Shown: piece by piece, positions 60,534 to 64,000 of the stretch | Numbering within the stretch: position 1 is the stretch's first letter | How the letters are laid out: each line of letters opens with the position of its first letter | From: Ostreibacterium oceani | GTDB taxonomy: Bacteria; Pseudomonadota; Gammaproteobacteria; Cardiobacteriales; Ostreibacteriaceae | Assembly: GCF_009362845.1 (NCBI RefSeq) | Contig: NZ_WHNW01000003.1 | Span: forward strand, 1 to 64,000 | Direction: 5' to 3' | DNA length: 64,000 nt | Position numbers and translations under genes: made by a program | The notes under the pieces: generated by a model | What the model was told of the DNA's origin: nothing | The model's database searches: none | What the model saw: the letters and a program-made list of their open reading frames with translations, nothing else

Positions 60534-62210
60534 TTAGGCTCTAGCGGGAATAAGTCCGCGTTTTTTTTCGTCAAATAACGCCATTGTTAGTCCCACGCAC
60601 ATCAACAATAGAATCACCAAAAACGGCAATCCAATCGTAATGGCTGCGGCTTGCAGCGCATTTAAAGCCTTGTCACCACCGACCCATAGCAAGACCGATG
60701 CCACCGCGCCAATGCTGATGCCCCAAAAAATGCGGGCGCCTCTAGGCGGTTGGTCGCTACCTGCCGATAGCATAGTGGTCACCACGAGCGTGCCTGAGTC
60801 TGCCGAGGTGATAAAGTACGTGGCAATCAAAATCGTGACTAAAAAGGTGGCGATGAGCTTAATAACCGAGCTCCAGTCCAACGCCTCGATGAGGGCATAC
60901 GTCGATGATGAGCTTGCGCCAATGGCAACGTCGCGTACGCTGGTGTACTCTGTGCCGCCAGCCGTAAAGGCAAAATCAGCGTAGCCACGAAGCTCATTGA
61001 TTAACGCGGTCTCACCAAATACCGTTAACCAGAACGCCCCAAGCAAAGTGGGCACAAACAGTACACCAATAATAAATTCACGAATGGTACGGCCACGAGA
61101 AATACGTGCGATAAACATCCCGACAAAGGGTGACCAAGCAATCCACCAAGCCCAATAAAAAATAGTCCAACCAGATAACCAGCCATAACCACCCGCTTGT
61201 TTGCTAGAATCAGATTCGAGACTCATGGGGATAAATTCGACAACATAGTTGAATAAGTTTCTAAAGTAAGCAACCATGATATCGAAAAAGAACCCCGTGA
61301 AGACAAGAAAAACAACCAAAATAATCGCAGAGAGTATCATGTTGAGCTCTGATAGTATTTTAACGCCTTTACCGACACCTGAGACAGCCGACACGGTTGC
61401 AATTAGGGTAATAATGACAATGAGTAGTATTTGTACGGGGGTGCTGACAGATAGCGCCCCGTTTGTCAGCGCCTCTAGGCCAGCGTTTAGCTGTGCAACC
61501 CCTAACCCTAACGAGGTCGCTACACCAAATATAGTGCCGAAAATAGCAACCAAATCGATGATATTACCAAACCAACCAAAGACATTGTCACCAACGATGG
61601 GGTAAAGCGCCGAGCGTACCGTCAGTGGTAACCCACGACGATAAGAAAAGTAAGCCAACGAGAGCGCAATGACGACATAGACGGTCCAAGCATGGATGCC
61701 CCAGTGGAAAAAGGTGACGGTCATGGACTGTCTGGCGATGGCTTCTTTATCGCCCTGATTCCAAGCTTCGTCCCAACCTAGCCCCCATGCCTCGGGCATA
61801 AATACATTGCCTGTTGTATGGTAGAGCGGTTCAGCAACCGACCAGTAAAGCAAGCCAATCCCCATCCCAGCACTAAATAGCATGGCAAACCACGACCAGC
61901 GAGAAAATTCAGGTTTTTCATCGTCTTTGCCGAGGCGAATGCGACCAAATGGTGATACGGCAAGGGTCAAAGAAAAAATAATCATGGCAAAGATGCCATA
62001 GACAAACAAAGGCGTACTAGAATTAGTGACCCAGTTTTTTGCTACGTTATAGACCTCTAAGGATTTTTCAGACCCCATGGTGAGCGAGACGATGAGGAAA
62101 ATGAGAATTAAATGTAGAGACAGCATTCCCATATCAAAATGCGACCCCCGGAATAGACCACTATTGGCGACTTTTAACTCTCGATTGGTGACATATTCAT
62201 GATCACTCAT
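60534..62210 (-). CDS. BCCT family betaine/choline/carnitine transporter
   Basis: BCCT carriers take up glycine betaine and relatives with sodium or protons for osmotic protection. The 558-residue product has twelve membrane segments, the family mark GMGIGLLYWSVAEPLYH (about residues 115-131), FFHWGIHAWTVYVVI (about 168) and the Trp-rich IFYWAWWIAWSPFVGMFIARISRGR (about 353-377, shown in part: WAWWIAWSPFVGMF). No long C-terminal osmosensing tail is seen. GGAGG lies before the ATG. The substrate cannot be set by eye. Confidence 0.92.
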   Translation of the reverse strand: MSDHEYVTNRELKVANSGLFRGSHFDMGMLSLHLILIFLIVSLTMGSEKSLEVYNVAKNWVTNSSTPLFVYGIFAMIIFSLTLAVSPFGRIRLGKDDEKPEFSRWSWFAMLFSAGMGIGLLYWSVAEPLYHTTGNVFMPEAWGLGWDEAWNQGDKEAIARQSMTVTFFHWGIHAWTVYVVIALSLAYFSYRRGLPLTVRSALYPIVGDNVFGWFGNIIDLVAIFGTIFGVATSLGLGVAQLNAGLEALTNGALSVSTPVQILLIVIITLIATVSAVSGVGKGVKILSELNMILSAIILVVFLVFTGFFFDIMVAYFRNLFNYVVEFIPMSLESDSSKQAGGYGWLSGWTIFYWAWWIAWSPFVGMFIARISRGRTIREFIIGVLFVPTLLGAFWLTVFGETALINELRGYADFAFTAGGTEYTSVRDVAIGASSSSTYALIEALDWSSVIKLIATFLVTILIATYFITSADSGTLVVTTMLSAGSDQPPRGARIFWGISIGAVASVLLWVGGDKALNALQAAAITIGLPFLVILLLMCVGLTMALFDEKKRGLIPARA

Positions 62211-62396
62211 ACAGACTTTCCTCCTCAGTTATGTTGTTATTACGTTGTTATTGTGTTGTTATTATGTTGTTATTGTTATAAATTTGATTGTTATTTGAAT
62301 AATAATTTTTACATTTTTTGCGTGTCAGTCTCTTGGCTGCTAGTCTATTGGCTGCTAGTCTCTTGATTGTTGGTCATCAAGGGGTCGCCAAGCTGA

Positions 62397-62672
62397 TTAT
62401 TTCTTTATTTCATGCAGTAGTTTGTCCATTTCGCCATTGGCGACTTTGGCTTGGTCAGATAGCGTTTCTAATTCTTGCATTAATTCACAAGTGACGCGCA
62501 GCGCACCCATTGTCATTAGTCTTTCGGATGCAACGCTTGGGTGGTCGCGACGAAACGCCTTAAGGTGTTGGTTTAAATAGTCTGCACCCTTGATCAGGCG
62601 GTCTTTTTCATCGATTTCACAGGCTAAGTGGTAGTCTGTGTCCATGATTCTAACGGTGACATTGGTTTTCAT
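62397..62672 (-). CDS. zapA: Cell division protein ZapA
   Basis: ZapA binds FtsZ and bundles its filaments at midcell. The 91-residue product has the N-terminal sheet (VTVRIMDTDYHLACEIDE, about 4-21) and the coiled-coil end expected, with GADYLNQHLKAFR and MGALRVTCELMQELETL. Its start overlaps the upstream coiled-coil gene by 4 bp (ATGA). No 6S RNA gene was recognised downstream, where it often lies in gammaproteobacteria. Confidence 0.92.
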   Translation of the reverse strand: MKTNVTVRIMDTDYHLACEIDEKDRLIKGADYLNQHLKAFRRDHPSVASERLMTMGALRVTCELMQELETLSDQAKVANGEMDKLLHEIKK

Positions 62673-63085
62673 GATTCAATCCCTCGGATGCGGTTAATCA
62701 TTTGCTGGTTGCTGTAGGTGAGTTGCTCGCTTTTCGCGCTCAATTCGTGGTTAATCGAGGTGAGTTCATCCATTTCGTGTTGATGCGTTTCGGCGAGAGT
62801 TTGTTGTAGGTTCGCTAATTCAGCGGCGTTTTCTTCGGCGAGCTGTGAAATTTTGGCCTCGTATGTTGCCGTTAATTTGTCGATTGCCTGTTGATTGGCT
62901 TGTGTTAGTGAGGTGATTTTGGCTTCGTATTCTGATTGGGTGTTTTTTGCGGTTTGGTTGGCGTCATCGCGTTTTTTTTCAGCTTCTGCCAGTGATTTTT
63001 CAAGCGTTTTAATCTGCATGTTGGCGTTTTTTAACGCATCAATCAGCGTTCGAAGTTTAGATAAATTGATGGATTCTGTTATCAT
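62669..63085 (-). CDS. Coiled-coil protein coupled to zapA (TIGR02449/ZapB-like)
   Basis: A 138-residue protein that is almost all coiled coil (about 5-130) with heptads rich in Ala, Glu, Lys and Gln. The final part (YSNQQMINRIRGIE) matches the end of the short TIGR02449 proteins that precede zapA in many gammaproteobacteria, usually about 70 residues. Here the coil is about twice as long, probably by internal repeat growth. It may bridge ZapA rings to other parts, as ZapB does; that is inference. Confidence 0.75.
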   Translation of the reverse strand: MITESINLSKLRTLIDALKNANMQIKTLEKSLAEAEKKRDDANQTAKNTQSEYEAKITSLTQANQQAIDKLTATYEAKISQLAEENAAELANLQQTLAETHQHEMDELTSINHELSAKSEQLTYSNQQMINRIRGIES

Positions 63086-63265
63086 AGTGGTGTCTTTTTT
63101 GATGTGAATTGATATTAAAAGGGATTTATATGTGCCCGTTGGTTTGTGCTTATGTATCCTAATGTATCCTAGTGTAACTTTAGTGATGATGTTATAGGTA
63201 CAATGATACGGGTTTTTGTTTTTGTTTCAACCTTTGTTTCGACTGCGATGCGAGTAAAATGATTT

Positions 63266-63931
63266 ATGATAACTGATTATGTGAATTTTCAACATTGGTT
63301 GACCGATGCAGGGATTGAGTTTTCACCGAGTTTTGTGCAGGGTGTGCTGAGTGCTTATTGCTGTAAGACATATAGCGGCATTGGTTGGTCAGCCTTGCTA
63401 TGGCATCAATCATCTGGTGCTGATAAACCAAGCACTGATAAACCAAGCACCACAACGCCAAGCGCCGCAGCGTCAAGTACCAATGCCATAAACGACATCA
63501 ATGCGATTGACGTGATGGCGCAGCAATCAACCCAGCAGCAATCAACCCAGCAGCAATCAACCCAGCAGCAATCAATCGGCGCGAGGCAAGACAGCACCCA
63601 GACCTTAGCGAATTATCAAGATAAGCTAAAGGCACAACTAGACGACCCTGACTGTGACTACCAACTGCTATTGCCTACTGACGACAATGCACACCAGCTG
63701 GCGTTAGCGATACGTGAATGGGCCAGTGGCTTTTGGTTAGGGTTGCAGCAAAGCCATTTAATCAACAACTTAACCGATTCGCATAGTAAAGAATATCTTT
63801 CTGATTTACAACGCATTAGCGCGATGCCGTTGCCCGATGAAGCAGATAGTGAGAGTCTGGCGGATATTGCAGAGATACAAGAGTATTGCCGAATGGGCGC
63901 AATTAGTTTATATTTGTCTTCTTGGCGATGA
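63266..63931 (+). CDS. UPF0149 family protein (YgfB-like)
   Basis: A 221-residue protein. The N-terminal SPSFVQGVLSAYCC (about 20-33) and the C-terminal REWASGFWLGLQQSH (about 151-165) and EIQEYCRMGAISLYLS (about 203-218) are marks of the YgfB/UPF0149 family, which usually stands upstream of pepP. The middle (about 50-110) is a low-complexity insert with QQSTQ units from a 15-bp repeat and a doubled DKPST, making it longer than the usual 190 residues. The divergent coiled-coil gene begins 180 bp away. Confidence 0.85.
   Translation: MITDYVNFQHWLTDAGIEFSPSFVQGVLSAYCCKTYSGIGWSALLWHQSSGADKPSTDKPSTTTPSAAASSTNAINDINAIDVMAQQSTQQQSTQQQSTQQQSIGARQDSTQTLANYQDKLKAQLDDPDCDYQLLLPTDDNAHQLALAIREWASGFWLGLQQSHLINNLTDSHSKEYLSDLQRISAMPLPDEADSESLADIAEIQEYCRMGAISLYLSSWR
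63521..63576 (+). repeat. 15-bp tandem repeat in the UPF0149 gene
   Basis: Nearly four units of CAGCAGCAATCAACC encode Gln-Gln-Ser-Thr-Gln repeats in frame. A second, shorter repeat (GATAAACCAAGCACT) stands at about 63422-63450. Confidence 0.92.
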
Positions 63932-64000
63932 TTTGGCGATAATTGTGCCGAGTTAGATTAAGGGCATGTATTTTTAATGTTTTTATATTGATTCACAAAC

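Noticed and set aside
62211-62396. 6S RNA downstream of zapA
   Set aside because: The usual neighbour in gammaproteobacteria, but the interval is only 186 bp, T-rich with GTTGTTATT repeats, and shows no long paired rod.

Overview
The window reads as chromosome of a free-living or host-associated gammaproteobacterium of moderate G+C content. The signs are a complete Rnf/Rsx complex with a separate RseC-type gene, the trpB-trpA-accD-folC and dnaX-ybaB-recR gene orders, a lipB-ybeD pair, an exosortase of the XrtH type and the small-type SRP RNA. The genus cannot be fixed from sequence reading alone. Housekeeping genes fill most of the window.

Layout. 0-3 kb: a truncated transposase start, a secreted TPR-like protein and an exosortase H pair. 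2.8-6.5 kb: SRP RNA, then dnaX, ybaB and recR. 6.8-13.8 kb: a TVP38 membrane protein, a mercuric-reductase-like flavoprotein and an arsenosugar-type cluster (radical SAM ArsS, sterol-desaturase-like protein, methylthioinosine/methylthioadenosine phosphorylase family protein, and the TIGR04283 and TIGR04282 glycosyltransferases). 13.8-22.4 kb: folC, accD, trpA, trpB, a YhcB-like gene, a conserved unknown gene, ygfZ and a small SDHAF4-like gene. 22.7-22.9 kb: tRNA-Val and tRNA-Asp. 22.95-27.9 kb: an accessory island of Rhs fragments, two unfamiliar Cys-rich C-terminal tips, AT-rich small membrane-protein genes (candidate immunity genes) and a HigBA-like toxin-antitoxin pair. 27.9-31.8 kb: nhaA, an agmatinase-family gene and nspC.

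32-35.5 kb is a copper-handling operon (SCO, TlpA-like, PCuAC, beta-propeller). 35.6-42.1 kb holds rseC, a DUF4398 lipoprotein, arsC, a DUF2069 gene, hrpA and an unknown membrane protein. 42.2-49 kb holds a PhoD-type phosphatase with a Pho-box-like site, a DUF1338 dioxygenase, lipB, ybeD, ahcY and an MscS channel. 49.1-50.6 kb is a second small Rhs scar with two AT-rich ORFs. 50.6-54.3 kb holds an Lpp/OprI-like lipoprotein, mepA, a DAHP synthase gene, tRNA-Leu and dps. 54.4-60.2 kb is rnfABCDGE on the minus strand. The window closes with a BCCT transporter, zapA with an expanded coiled-coil partner, and a UPF0149 (YgfB) gene.

Two things stand out. First, the Rhs islands hold Cys-rich tips of no family I recognise, each followed by AT-rich membrane ORFs, and at three places an AT-rich ORF ends exactly where a Rhs fragment begins. 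Second, short tandem repeats are scattered over the window. Inside genes the clear arrays have periods of 9, 12 or 15 bp, always multiples of three, and sit in linkers, tails or signal regions of dnaX, folC, sco, tlpA, hrpA, rnfC, rnfD and others. Between genes, periods of 11 and 14 bp also occur. dnaX also carries a plausible -1 frameshift site just before its tau-specific end.
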